Below are positions 16,525-26,088 of a stretch of DNA of 64,000 nucleotides, in pieces (the first letter of the stretch is position 1; the number at the start of each line of letters is the position of its first letter). The stretch spans positions 17,973 to 81,972 of the forward strand of contig NZ_FCNW02000030.1 of the NCBI RefSeq assembly GCF_001544475.1. The letters are read 5' to 3'. A program made the position numbers and the translations under genes. Under the pieces are notes generated by a model. It did not search any database and was not told where the DNA came from. It saw only the letters and a program-made list of their open reading frames with translations. This DNA comes from Caballeronia humi. GTDB lineage: Bacteria > Pseudomonadota > Gammaproteobacteria > Burkholderiales > Burkholderiaceae.

Positions 16525-17724
16525 ATGAATGACGAAGCTCGCGATCAACTACGCCGCGAAATCGAAACGCTGCGTGCTTCTGGCGCACGACGCCAAGAGC
16601 TTTCGCAGCACGCCTGCAAGCGGCTCTTCTTCGATTTCGGCATCCGGCCGTCTATTGCCACGGTTCGTGAATTCACGCAGACGGGCAGCGCAAGCGATAT
16701 CCCGAAAGACATCGATGCTTTCTGGACGCGCATCCGCGCTGCATCGCGTGTGCGCATCGAAGGAGGTGCCATCCCGGAAGCCCTGCAGGAGCGCGCGGGT
16801 GAGTTGCTCGGGCAGCTCTTTGTCGAAGCGCAGCAGTGTGCTCGGGCGTCGCTCGCAGCTGAGAAGGCGGAGATCGACGCCACTGTCGATGCGTCCGAGG
16901 GCCGGGTGAGGGATGCGGACGCGCGCCGCGCCGCGATCGAGGAAGCGTTCCAGCGCAGCGAATCCCGTGCGGAAGCCGCGGCCGCGCGCGTCGCATCGCT
17001 CGAAGCCGAACTCACGGCGACGCGCGGCCAGGAATCCAGCGCGCATGACGGCTTGCAGGTCCTGATCGGTCGATTGGAGCGCGAAAACGAAGCGTTGTCC
17101 AAGCGCCTGGAACAAGAGCAGGCCGCAAACGCCGCATTGCGCGATCGGCTTGACGTATTGCAGAGCGAACTGCGCCAGAACACCGAGCACTATGCCGGCC
17201 AGATCAAGGACGCCGTCAGCGAAGCCGAACGCCGCGTGAAACCGATGCTCGTCGAACTCGATTCGTTGCGAACCATGTCAGCGACTTATCAGGCCGGCGT
17301 GCGCGAATCGAGCCAAAAAGAATTTCAATTTATTCAACAGCTTAGCGCAGCCAAAGCACGCGGCGATCGGTTCGAGACGCAGGTGCGCAAGCAGTCCGAC
17401 GAGATCGACGCGCTCGCGCACGAGCGCGACACATTGAAGGCGCGCGGTTCGATGAGCGAGGAAGTCGGCAGGACGCTTTGCGCGCTCGCCGCTCAGGGAC
17501 GCCTGACAGATAACGAACTCGAGGCGCTGGGCACGCAGATCGACGCACATGTGGGGCTGCCGTCGCACTGTCCGGCCTGCGAAGCCGGCGAACCCGAACT
17601 GTCGCAACATGAGGATGAGTACGAGTTATCGTGTCCGGAGTGCAACCACACGTCCGGCGCGACGTCGTCAAAACTCGCGGCACTCGCGGGATTCAGTGTC
17701 TCGGAGCGCGTCGAGTCGCCCTGA
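16525..17724 (+). CDS. KfrA-like coiled-coil DNA-binding protein with C-terminal zinc ribbon
   Basis: A 399-residue protein. Residues 1-90 resemble the KfrA N-terminal DNA-binding domain (HACKRLFFDFGIRPSIATVREF, then IPKDIDAFWTRIR). Residues ~100-335 form a long alpha-helical coiled coil rich in Ala, Glu, Gln and Arg. The end holds two CxxC pairs, C349-C352 and C370-C373, a zinc-ribbon pattern I do not associate with classical KfrA proteins. KfrA proteins of plasmids bind their own promoter and aid partition by making a filamentous scaffold. Its place beside the iterons supports a maintenance role for this replicon. It is convergent with the recombinase-like gene. Confidence 0.72.
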   Translation: MNDEARDQLRREIETLRASGARRQELSQHACKRLFFDFGIRPSIATVREFTQTGSASDIPKDIDAFWTRIRAASRVRIEGGAIPEALQERAGELLGQLFVEAQQCARASLAAEKAEIDATVDASEGRVRDADARRAAIEEAFQRSESRAEAAAARVASLEAELTATRGQESSAHDGLQVLIGRLERENEALSKRLEQEQAANAALRDRLDVLQSELRQNTEHYAGQIKDAVSEAERRVKPMLVELDSLRTMSATYQAGVRESSQKEFQFIQQLSAAKARGDRFETQVRKQSDEIDALAHERDTLKARGSMSEEVGRTLCALAAQGRLTDNELEALGTQIDAHVGLPSHCPACEAGEPELSQHEDEYELSCPECNHTSGATSSKLAALAGFSVSERVESP

Positions 17725-17733
17725 AAACGTAAA

Positions 17734-17750
17734 GGTGAGGTTTTTCGGGA
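17734..17750 (-). repeat. inverted outlying iteron
   Basis: Reverse complement reads TCCCGAAAAACCTCACC, a full match to the origin iteron consensus. It lies in the 30-bp gap between the convergent kfrA-like and recombinase-like genes, in opposite orientation to the array. Confidence 0.75.
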
Positions 17751-17754
17751 GCCG

Positions 17755-18756
17755 CTAAACGGCGTTTTCATCACCTCCCCCCCGCGCTCGCGCGATATCG
17801 CGCTCCCGTATTTCCTCACCCATCCATTGTTGCCACGCGCGATGCAGCCGATGCGACGAGATCGGCTGCTGAAAACCGAGCCACTGTCCAACGCGTTCCG
17901 GATCTGTCCCGCTCTCGAATAAATCGGCGGCGAAGGTGTTGCGCAGCGTCTGCGGACTCGCCCGCGCGGCTCGCGACGCCGCGATGCCCGACGCCTCGAC
18001 GACCGCGTCGATGGCACGCAGCATCGTCGCCTTGTGCATCGGACGGCCGGACGGCGCCGCGGGGAACATCAGGTTGCCGGCGAGCCCAAGCGTCTTGCGC
18101 TCGCTGATCCAGTTGTCGAACAGGGCGATCGCGAACGGCGCGAGCCGCGTTTGCCTCGCGATCGCCGGGTTGGCGGCATCGACCGTTAGCCAAGGCTGGC
18201 CCCAAACGTAGCAACTAACGGTCAATGCGGCGGCCTCACCGGTCTTCACGCCGCCACCCAGGAATGCGCCGACCAGCGCGCGATCGCGACGCTCGCGCCA
18301 ACGCTGCCCCGTCGACAAATCCCCGATCGGCGAGAAAAGATGTGCCACCAGCAACGCGCGCTCGCCATGGGCGAGGAAGCCGGTCGGCTCGTTTTCGCGG
18401 GCGTCGCGCCATGCCGCCGATCCATCTTGCGCGATGAAGCGCGCAGGATTCGTCGATGCCATCTCGATCTCGCGCACATGATCGAGCACCCGCTCGATAA
18501 GGCGCAGATAGCGAATGCGCTGTGGCCGGCGGATGTCGAGTTGCGCGACGAATTGCTCGATCACTGGCCGCTCGACCGACTGAAGCGTCGTCCGCTTGGC
18601 CTTCAGCCATTCGAGAAAAAGCCCCCATTGCGCGCGATAGACATCCGCTGATGAAGCCCGGAATTCCTGCTGCGCGAGCCACGCATCGAACGCGATCTGG
18701 GGATTTGTGTGCCAGTCGTCGCGCTGTTGATCGAAGATATCGGAGTTGCTCGGCAT
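17755..18756 (-). CDS. tyrosine-recombinase-like protein, catalytic residues apparently lost
   Basis: A 333-residue protein with an N-terminal SAM-like core-binding domain (FDAWLAQQEFRASSADVYRAQWGLFLEWL) and a C-terminal phage-integrase fold. Catalytic positions look altered. Box I reads GGGVKTGEAAAL with Lys where Arg is usual. Box II reads ASPQTLRNTFAADLFESGT and keeps one Arg but not the His. The LGH motif is LGFQQ. No Tyr is found where the nucleophile is expected (ISSHRLHRAW). The start at 18756 was chosen over a GTG at 18840; a TTGACG -35-like box lies between them. A copy of the iteron lies in its 3' coding part. It may act as an origin-bound accessory DNA-binding protein rather than a recombinase. 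Confidence 0.7.
   Translation of the reverse strand: MPSNSDIFDQQRDDWHTNPQIAFDAWLAQQEFRASSADVYRAQWGLFLEWLKAKRTTLQSVERPVIEQFVAQLDIRRPQRIRYLRLIERVLDHVREIEMASTNPARFIAQDGSAAWRDARENEPTGFLAHGERALLVAHLFSPIGDLSTGQRWRERRDRALVGAFLGGGVKTGEAAALTVSCYVWGQPWLTVDAANPAIARQTRLAPFAIALFDNWISERKTLGLAGNLMFPAAPSGRPMHKATMLRAIDAVVEASGIAASRAARASPQTLRNTFAADLFESGTDPERVGQWLGFQQPISSHRLHRAWQQWMGEEIRERDIARARGGGDENAV
17804..17820 (+). repeat. outlying iteron inside the recombinase-like gene
   Basis: TCCCGTATTTCCTCACC, same orientation as the main array and inside the 3' end of the recombinase-like coding sequence. The same 17 bases recur at 57939-57955. Confidence 0.65.
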
Positions 18757-18911
18757 GGGAGTCGTGCTCGCTTGAATTACGGTTAGTTGCTCGCCAAGGG
18801 TCGGGGTTTCCTTCGCGTACGTCAAGCCCCTCTTGTACACCGTGCGCGTCGTCGACTACTGTCCCTTTAACGGTTGCCTTCCGACAGACGCAAAAGAACA
18901 AGGAGCGAGCC

Positions 18912-20342
18912 ATGAATGCGTTGCCCATCAGCGATGAACGCCGAGCGCGCGGACGGGCGGCGCGTCAGAAGGTGCCGCGCGGCGCGCACGATGCAATCGG
19001 AAATGTTCATCGCGATCCTATTGAGCTTCTGAAGCGAAGCAGCGCCGGGCGCGTCGATGCGCTCGTTCCGCTGCGCTACGGCCGCATGTTGCCCTCGCCG
19101 TTCACGTTTTATCGCGGGAGCGCAATTCTGCAGGCGCATGACCTCGCGGACACGCCGGACAGCGGCATCCACCTGCAAATCTGCGGCGACTGTCATTTAT
19201 CGAACTTCGGCGGCTTTGCGACGCCCGAGCGCGCGCTAGTCTTCGATCTCAACGATTTCGACGAAACCGCGCCTGGCCCGTGGGAGTGGGACTTGAAGCG
19301 TCTGGTCGCGAGTTTCACGATTGCGGGCCGGCATCTCGGGCACGGCGATGTCGCCGCCGACGAATTTGCATTCCGCGCCGCAGAAAGTTACCGCACACGC
19401 ATGCGCGAGTACGCGGAGATGGGCGTGCTCGACCTCTGGTACGAGCGCATCACGTTCGACCGGATGCACGACGCCGTACAGACCGACGACGCGCGGCGGC
19501 GCATCAAGCGCGGCATGGAACGCGCGGCGCGCCGGACACACGAGACCATCCTGCCGAAGCTGGCCGAGCAGACCGAGAACGAATGGCGAATCCGCGATGC
19601 CCCGCCGAGCATTTTTCATATTCTCGGAAAGAATTCGCTTTTCAAACCCACCGACGAGGTCATGACTTTGACCGCCCATCGCGATGAATTACTCGCGCCG
19701 GTGATGAAGGAGTATTTCGCGTCGATGACATCGGAGCGCGCGGCGCTTCTCTCGCAGTTTTCGATACACGATCTGGTGTTCAAGGTGGTCGGCGTCGGCA
19801 GTGTCGGCACGCGCTGCATGGTGATCCTGCTGATCGATCCGCACGGCAAGCCGCTCTTCTTGCAGGTGAAGGAAGCGTCGAAATCGGTGGTCGCGATGTT
19901 CTTCAAGGGCTCGAAACACGATCCGAAGGCGCCGTCGCACGAGGGACGGCGTGTCGTCCACGGCCAGCGGCTGATGCAGGCCGCAAGCGATCCGTTCCTC
20001 GGCTGGTCGACCGGGCCGTTCGGCCGCTCGCTATACATGCGGCAGTTGCGCGACATGAAGATCTCGGCGGAACTCGAAACATTCGACGCCGATGCGTTTC
20101 GCGAATACGCCGCGATTTGCGGCTGGGGGCTCGCTCGCGCACACGCGAAGTCAGGCGGCTGTGCGCTCGAGATCGCCGGCTACCTGGGCACCGGCCAGCG
20201 GATGGCGGACACGCTCGTGCGCTATGGCCGTGCGTACGCTGACCAAGTCGAAAAAGACTACGAGGTCTTCCGCGCAGCATGCCGCGATGGACGGCTGGAA
20301 GCCCGCTCTGATGCCGACATGGCAGCAGACTTCGCGCCGTAA
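18912..20342 (+). CDS. DUF2252 family protein
   Basis: A 476-residue DUF2252 protein: YRGSAILQAHDLADTP, ICGDCHLSNFGGF, VFDLNDFDETAPGPWEWDLKRLVAS. These resemble the catalytic HxDxxxxN and DxD elements of kinase-like (aminoglycoside-phosphotransferase-fold) enzymes. The biochemical role is unknown to me. ATG at 18912 follows AAGGAGCGAGCC, a good ribosome site. It is divergent from the recombinase-like gene and not clearly part of the maintenance module. Confidence 0.85.
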   Translation: MNALPISDERRARGRAARQKVPRGAHDAIGNVHRDPIELLKRSSAGRVDALVPLRYGRMLPSPFTFYRGSAILQAHDLADTPDSGIHLQICGDCHLSNFGGFATPERALVFDLNDFDETAPGPWEWDLKRLVASFTIAGRHLGHGDVAADEFAFRAAESYRTRMREYAEMGVLDLWYERITFDRMHDAVQTDDARRRIKRGMERAARRTHETILPKLAEQTENEWRIRDAPPSIFHILGKNSLFKPTDEVMTLTAHRDELLAPVMKEYFASMTSERAALLSQFSIHDLVFKVVGVGSVGTRCMVILLIDPHGKPLFLQVKEASKSVVAMFFKGSKHDPKAPSHEGRRVVHGQRLMQAASDPFLGWSTGPFGRSLYMRQLRDMKISAELETFDADAFREYAAICGWGLARAHAKSGGCALEIAGYLGTGQRMADTLVRYGRAYADQVEKDYEVFRAACRDGRLEARSDADMAADFAP

Positions 20343-20351
20343 CGCGGCTTT

Positions 20352-20711
20352 TTAGTGTCCGACGGCGAGCGCCAGCTTCGGATGCCCGTGTAGCGCGGCC
20401 TGTTCGTAAGCATCCACGGCGAACGCGAACACCGCCGGCAACGCATCCGACGAACTGAAGTCGACGATATCGTCGGTTTGCGGATAGGCGAAATCATCCG
20501 GACGCGCGAAAAGTTCGCGCAGCGCGGGCTCGTGTCGGCCGGCGAATCCGAGATCGGCGACGGCTTCCCCTTCGATCGCATGCAGGAGACGCCAGGTCAG
20601 CGGCACGCCTTGCGCGATGTAGCGCGCGGCGATCTGGCGCGTGATGCGTTCCAGATCGCGCACTGCCCGGGCAAACTGCCTCTTGTTCAAATTCTCGCCG
20701 TTCGAATTCAT
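20352..20711 (-). CDS. hypothetical protein, probably SOS-regulated
   Basis: A 119-residue soluble protein with no family I recognise. The N-terminus is rich in Arg (RAVRDLERITRQIAARYIAQG) and the rest is acidic with alanine-rich helices. It is convergent with the DUF2252 gene (10 bp apart). A near-consensus LexA box lies 32 bp upstream of its start, so DNA-damage induction is likely. It is not an obvious toxin, polymerase or lysis gene. Confidence 0.65.
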   Translation of the reverse strand: MNSNGENLNKRQFARAVRDLERITRQIAARYIAQGVPLTWRLLHAIEGEAVADLGFAGRHEPALRELFARPDDFAYPQTDDIVDFSSSDALPAVFAFAVDAYEQAALHGHPKLALAVGH

Positions 20712-20742
20712 CTCGGTTCCCCTTCATGCGTTCTTTATAACA

Positions 20743-20758
20743 CTGTACAAACATACAG
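20743..20758. promoter_or_regulatory. LexA (SOS) box
   Basis: CTGTACAAACATACAG fits CTGT-N8-ACAG, and the flanking bases extend the palindrome to CACTGT...ACAGTG. It is placed for control of the leftward 119-residue gene (start 20711). The nearest rightward gene starts at 20990, less suitably placed. Confidence 0.75.
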
Positions 20759-20989
20759 TGTTCGCCGCAATGAGAATAGGGTCGCGCTAGTCGCGCCGCG
20801 TGTATGTGCGATTCCGCCTACGTGCTTATCAGACGCGCACGGCTACGCGGGAGCGGCGTTAAGGCGCATCGTAGAGTCATGCTTGGGGACCTCCCTGGCG
20901 AGGCGCGCAAAGCAACACACGCAATGCCATCGCGAAGAGCGACGCACTGTGAGCGCGCCAAAACCCGATGCACTTCAAGGAGATCGACG

Positions 20990-21175
20990 ATGAACAAGGA
21001 TCAGACGGATGGCGTTTTGAAGCAGGCGAAGGGCAAGGTCAACGAAGTGGTCGGCAAGGTGACCAATGACCCGGCGCAGGAAGCCAAGGGCGATTTGCAG
21101 CAGGCGGCCGGCAAGGTTCAGAAAGGCGTCGGCGATGCGCGTGAAGACCTGAAGGACAGCGTGAAGAAGCCGTAA
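20990..21175 (+). CDS. CsbD family stress protein
   Basis: A 61-residue hydrophilic protein of the CsbD/YjbJ family: MNKDQTDGVLKQAKGKV, then a repeat-like second half with DLQQAAGKVQKG. Family members are induced by general stress and have no enzymatic role assigned. The ATG at 20990 has AAGGAGATCG just upstream. A strong terminator follows. Confidence 0.88.
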   Translation: MNKDQTDGVLKQAKGKVNEVVGKVTNDPAQEAKGDLQQAAGKVQKGVGDAREDLKDSVKKP

Positions 21176-21210
21176 ATGGTGGTTGCCGCATGATGCGGCC
21201 TGAAAGATCA

Positions 21211-21246
21211 GCGAGGCACGCTTCCAGCGTGCCTCGCTTTGTTTTG
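21211..21246 (+). terminator. rho-independent terminator after csbD-like gene
   Basis: Perfect 11-bp GC-rich stem GCGAGGCACGC/GCGTGCCTCGC with a 5-nt loop, then TTTGTTTTG. Confidence 0.9.
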
Positions 21247-21278
21247 TCCTTGCGCGGCGCGTGCCGCCGGGCTCAAAA

Positions 21279-21294
21279 CTTTATGCGCATCAAG
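21279..21294. other. parS-like palindrome (site 5)
   Basis: CTTTATGCGCATCAAG matches the perfect site at 15 of 16 positions, with flanking AAAA and TTTT extending the symmetry. It lies between the csbD terminator and the end of the cupin regulator. Confidence 0.72.
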
Positions 21295-21334
21295 TTTTCG
21301 CTGCTACAGGCAGTGATCGGCCGCTCATGCGTTA

Positions 21335-21940
21335 TCAGCCGTGGATCACCACGAGCAGCGCCTTTGCCTCCGACCTCCCGACATTGCGAATCGCATGCGG
21401 TTCGTCAGCTGCGTAGCGCGCAGTTTCCGCAGATTTGATGCGCCTCGTCAAGCCCGAAGCGTCCAGTTCGACCGTTCCACTGAGCACCGTCAGGTGCTCT
21501 CGCGTGCCCGGTTCGTGCGCATTCGAGACCAACGCCCCGCCCGGCTGGAGCGTCAATTCGTACCATTCGAATTTTCCCGCCAACTCAATCGGCCCCCAGA
21601 CACGCAGTTGATACGCGCCATCGTCTCCGCTGAGCGTCGGGATTTCGTGCGGCCCGACTACCCGAATCGATTCCGTCTGCTTTTGCTGCGCGAACAACTG
21701 ATCGAGGCTGATGCCGAGCGCATTCGTCAGTCGCCAGGCGACGGCGATGGTCGGATTTGCCTTGTCGCGTTCTATTTCCGACAACATCGACTTGGATACG
21801 CCCGCCGCGCGCGATAAATCGTCGAGCGTCAACTTGCGTTCGTTGCGCAGTCGCTGAATCTGCTCGCCGACGCGCGGCGGCGCCGCCACCGCCGGCGGCG
21901 CGAGCGCGCCAGCCTTCTCTCTCGTGCCCGAACTTGCCAT
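21335..21940 (-). CDS. XRE-cupin transcriptional regulator
   Basis: A 201-residue regulator: an XRE helix-turn-helix (QIQRLRNERKLTLDDLSRAAGVSKSMLSEIERDKANPT) followed by a cupin_2 sensor domain (LTLQPGGALVSNAHEPGTREHLTVLSGTVEL). It is divergent from kbl-tdh with a 175-bp gap holding two inverted repeats, so it very likely controls threonine catabolism. The ligand is unknown, perhaps threonine or a product. Confidence 0.85.
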   Translation of the reverse strand: MASSGTREKAGALAPPAVAAPPRVGEQIQRLRNERKLTLDDLSRAAGVSKSMLSEIERDKANPTIAVAWRLTNALGISLDQLFAQQKQTESIRVVGPHEIPTLSGDDGAYQLRVWGPIELAGKFEWYELTLQPGGALVSNAHEPGTREHLTVLSGTVELDASGLTRRIKSAETARYAADEPHAIRNVGRSEAKALLVVIHG

Positions 21941-21962
21941 CGATGCTTCTATCCTTTACAGT

Positions 21963-21998
21963 ATTTCGGTATATTGGAAATGAGTTCGAAATATCGAA
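21963..21998. promoter_or_regulatory. inverted repeats between XRE-cupin gene and kbl
   Basis: ATTTC-N9-GAAAT (21963-21981) and TTCGA-AATA-TCGAA (21985-21998) sit side by side in the AT-rich divergent promoter region. They are candidate operators for the XRE-cupin regulator. Confidence 0.45.
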
Positions 21999-22115
21999 TA
22001 TGTCCAATGAGACGGATCGACTATAACAGGGCTTGGGGCTGCGTAATCGACATGCAGCGGAAATGCAGCCGACGCGCAGCCAACAAACCGCAACCGAACA
22101 TAAGAAGAGTCCACG

Positions 22116-23315
<1,200 letters not shown>

Positions 23316-23342
23316 GGCGGCGATCCGACCGCCCCCAAAAAA

Positions 23343-23358
23343 CTTGATGCGCATAAAG
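23343..23358. other. parS-like palindrome (site 6), between kbl and tdh
   Basis: CTTGATGCGCATAAAG, 15 of 16 matches to the perfect site, flanked by AAAA and TTT. It lies in the kbl-tdh intergenic gap, 11.7 kb right of parA, nearly mirroring the position of site 1. Confidence 0.72.
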
Positions 23359-23423
23359 TTTCGCCTCCCGGCCCCGCGCATCGCTATCGAAAACCACGCG
23401 CCGACTGCGCTGAAGGATCATCA

Positions 23424-24455
23424 ATGAAAGCATTAGCAAAACTCGAACGCGCGCCGGGCCTCACCATGACGCGCGTGAAACGGCCCGAAGTTGGGCACAA
23501 CGACGTCCTGATCCGCATTCGAAAGACGGCGATCTGCGGCACCGACATCCACATCTGGAAATGGGACGAGTGGGCGCAGAAAACCATCCCCGTGCCGATG
23601 CATGTCGGCCACGAATACGTCGGCGAAATCGTGGAAATGGGGCAGGAAGTACGCGGTTTTTCGATCGGTGATCGCGTGTCGGGCGAAGGGCACATCACGT
23701 GCGGCTTCTGCCGCAACTGTCGCGCCGGGCGTCGTCATTTGTGTCGCAATACGGTCGGTGTCGGCGTGAATCGCGAGGGCGCGTTCGCCGAATATCTCGT
23801 GATTCCCGCGTTCAACGCGTTCAAAATTCCAGCGGACATTTCCGACGATCTCGCCGCGATCTTCGATCCCTTCGGAAACGCGACGCATACGGCGCTTTCG
23901 TTCAACCTCGTCGGCGAGGACGTGCTGATTACGGGCGCCGGCCCCATCGGTGTGATGGCGGTGGCGATCGCGCGGCATGTCGGCGCGCGCAACGTCGTTG
24001 TTACCGATGTCAACGATTACAGGCTCGAACTCGCGCGCAAGATGGGCGCGACGCGCGCGGTGAATGTCGCGAACGAGAATTTGCGCGACGTGATGAGCGA
24101 ACTCGGCATGACAGAAGGATTCGATGTCGGGATGGAAATGTCCGGCGTGCCGAGCGCGTTCACGGCGCTGCTCGAATCGATGAATCACGGCGGCAAGGTC
24201 GCGCTGCTCGGTATTCCGCCGGCGCATACCGCGATCGACTGGAATCAGGTGATCTTCAAGGGGCTCGAGATCAAGGGAATCTACGGCCGCGAGATGTTCG
24301 AGACCTGGTACAAGATGGTCGCGATGCTGCAGAGCGGCCTGGATCTATCGCCGATTTTGACGCACACCTTCCCGGTCGACGATTTCGAGCGTGCGTTCGC
24401 GACAATGCTTTCGGGGAACAGCGGCAAAGTCGTGCTCGACTGGACGGCGGCCTGA
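23424..24455 (+). CDS. tdh: L-threonine 3-dehydrogenase
   Basis: A 343-residue zinc-dependent dehydrogenase of the expected length: catalytic-zinc segment AICGTDIHIWKWDEW and HVGHEYVGEI, structural zinc Cys cluster CGFCRNCRAGRRHLC, and an NAD-binding GAGPIGVMA. It oxidises L-threonine to 2-amino-3-oxobutyrate for Kbl. It is cotranscribed with kbl, and a GC-rich hairpin follows. Confidence 0.95.
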   Translation: MKALAKLERAPGLTMTRVKRPEVGHNDVLIRIRKTAICGTDIHIWKWDEWAQKTIPVPMHVGHEYVGEIVEMGQEVRGFSIGDRVSGEGHITCGFCRNCRAGRRHLCRNTVGVGVNREGAFAEYLVIPAFNAFKIPADISDDLAAIFDPFGNATHTALSFNLVGEDVLITGAGPIGVMAVAIARHVGARNVVVTDVNDYRLELARKMGATRAVNVANENLRDVMSELGMTEGFDVGMEMSGVPSAFTALLESMNHGGKVALLGIPPAHTAIDWNQVIFKGLEIKGIYGREMFETWYKMVAMLQSGLDLSPILTHTFPVDDFERAFATMLSGNSGKVVLDWTAA

Positions 24456-24459
24456 GTGA

Positions 24460-24479
24460 CGGGCGGCGGAGACCGCCCG
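24460..24479. terminator. hairpin terminator between tdh and yceI-like gene
   Basis: Perfect 7-bp stem CGGGCGG/CCGCCCG with a 6-nt loop between convergent genes. The T-tract is weak. Confidence 0.6.
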
Positions 24480-24487
24480 AAATATTC

Positions 24488-25147
24488 CTATTGCCCCTCC
24501 GCCCCCTCCACCGCCCGAACAAACTCCGCCTGAATTGCGACATGCACCTCATCGCCAACAGCCGGATACCACTTCGATAACCCGAACTGCGCGCGGCTAA
24601 AATGCCCATCGGCGGAAAATCCCAGCGTCTCCTGCTTCGTCAGCGGATTGGCCGCATGGCCATTGAACGTCACGTTCAGCGTCACCGGCCGCGTCGTTCC
24701 ATGAATCGTCAAGTCACCGGTCAGCGTGCCCTTGTCATCGCCAGTTCGCACGAAGCGCGTGCTCACGAAGCGAATCGTCGGATAGCGTTCCGCGTCGAAC
24801 ATATCGGGACCTTTGACCAAACGGTCAAGCAGCGGCACATGCGTATTGACGCTGGCCGCATCGATCGTCGCTGACACCGTGCTTTGCTCCATCCCGCCGC
24901 TGTTCCAGTCGAGTTCGGCCGAGACTTTGTCGAAGCGGATCACGAATCGCGAATAGTGGAAATGATCGACGTCGAAACTCACGTTCCAGTGATATGGGTC
25001 GAGTTGATAGCGCCCGGCCGGGACACTCGTCTCGTTCGCGGATACCCGGTGCGTCACCACCTGCAAGGGCGTGCAGCCCACGACAGCAAGCAGCGCCGCG
25101 CCCGATAACCAGACGCGCGCGTGATGCAGAAAATTTCGACGGCTCAT
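24488..25147 (-). CDS. YceI family lipoprotein
   Basis: A 219-residue YceI protein. The N-terminus carries an Arg-rich start and a lipobox (LAVVGC at residues ~20-25), so it is probably a lipoprotein. The YceI lipocalin-like barrel follows: YQLDPYHWNVSFDVDHF, DMFDAERYPTIRFVST, LTGDLTIHGTTRPVTLNV and AQFGLSKWYPAVGDEV. YceI proteins bind isoprenoid-type lipids in the periplasm. It is a single gene. Confidence 0.88.
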   Translation of the reverse strand: MSRRNFLHHARVWLSGAALLAVVGCTPLQVVTHRVSANETSVPAGRYQLDPYHWNVSFDVDHFHYSRFVIRFDKVSAELDWNSGGMEQSTVSATIDAASVNTHVPLLDRLVKGPDMFDAERYPTIRFVSTRFVRTGDDKGTLTGDLTIHGTTRPVTLNVTFNGHAANPLTKQETLGFSADGHFSRAQFGLSKWYPAVGDEVHVAIQAEFVRAVEGAEGQ

Positions 25148-25308
25148 CGTGTTTCACTCGAATGACGATTGAAGGACAGTCGCGACGTCACGTTGCGACC
25201 GGGTCACGCTCCACACGATACACGCGCCTTCGGGTAGAGTTCCGCTCCATCTTGTCTCGAAAAAAGCGTTGCTGCAGGCATGCCGCGACCGAAAACGGCG
25301 GAAAACAT

Positions 25309-25830
25309 ATGCGTTCATGGCTCACCCGATCTCGCGCACCACGCGCCAGGGCGATATTGCTCGCGGCGTGCGCGACGCTCGCCTTCGCATCGAATGCGAA
25401 CGCAGGCGACTGGTGCGGCAATGGTCTGTGGGTCGATGCAATGATCGGCTCGCATCACATCAATCCGGACAAGGATTTCCAGGAGTTCAATCCGGGCATC
25501 GGCGTGGAGTGCTGGATCGCGCCGGAATGGGCGCTGACCGCGGGTTACTTTCGCAATTCGCTGTCGAAGCCGTCGCTGTACGGCGGCGGCGTCTGGGCGC
25601 CGGAATTCGCGCACTGGGGCTTCATCCGGATCGCCGCGATGGGCGGGCTCATTTCGGGATATCCGTACGGCGGCTGGGGGTTCGGACACGATCACACGAT
25701 CGGGCCGGTCATCGCGCCGCTCGTCATGCTGGAATATCGGCGGGTCGGAGCGAACGTGATTTTGATCCCGCCGATCCCGTCGGCCGATCTGCCGTTCACG
25801 ATCGGTTTTCAATTGAAAGTGCGGTTTTGA
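25309..25830 (+). CDS. exported outer-membrane-type protein, PagL-like barrel possible
   Basis: A 173-residue protein with a signal peptide ending ASNANAG. The mature part is rich in aromatic residues and glycine in alternating patterns (WCGNGLWVDAMIGSHHIN, FNPGIGVECWIAPEWALTAGYFRNS, FTIGFQLKVRF ending in Phe), which suggests a small outer-membrane beta-barrel. Similarity to lipid A deacylase-like proteins is only general. The ATG at 25309 gives a proper signal peptide. Confidence 0.65.
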   Translation: MRSWLTRSRAPRARAILLAACATLAFASNANAGDWCGNGLWVDAMIGSHHINPDKDFQEFNPGIGVECWIAPEWALTAGYFRNSLSKPSLYGGGVWAPEFAHWGFIRIAAMGGLISGYPYGGWGFGHDHTIGPVIAPLVMLEYRRVGANVILIPPIPSADLPFTIGFQLKVRF

Positions 25831-26088
25831 GGGACACGCCGTGCCCATGCACAAGCGGCACATGAGAGGTTGATTGACGCTCGCTCGACGACGGCATCGC
25901 GACGCCCCACCTTAAGCGTACCGTGCTCCCGCACAAAGCAGCCTCCGAAAGTGGCATACCTGCTATGCCATAGCGCCCGCTGTTCAGCGCTTCTTGCTGC
26001 CCCCATCCTTCTCCCCCTGGCTCGCCGACGCTCTCAACCGAAAGCGATGTCGCGGCGGACACCCTTCAAGTTCAAACGGAGAAACAGC

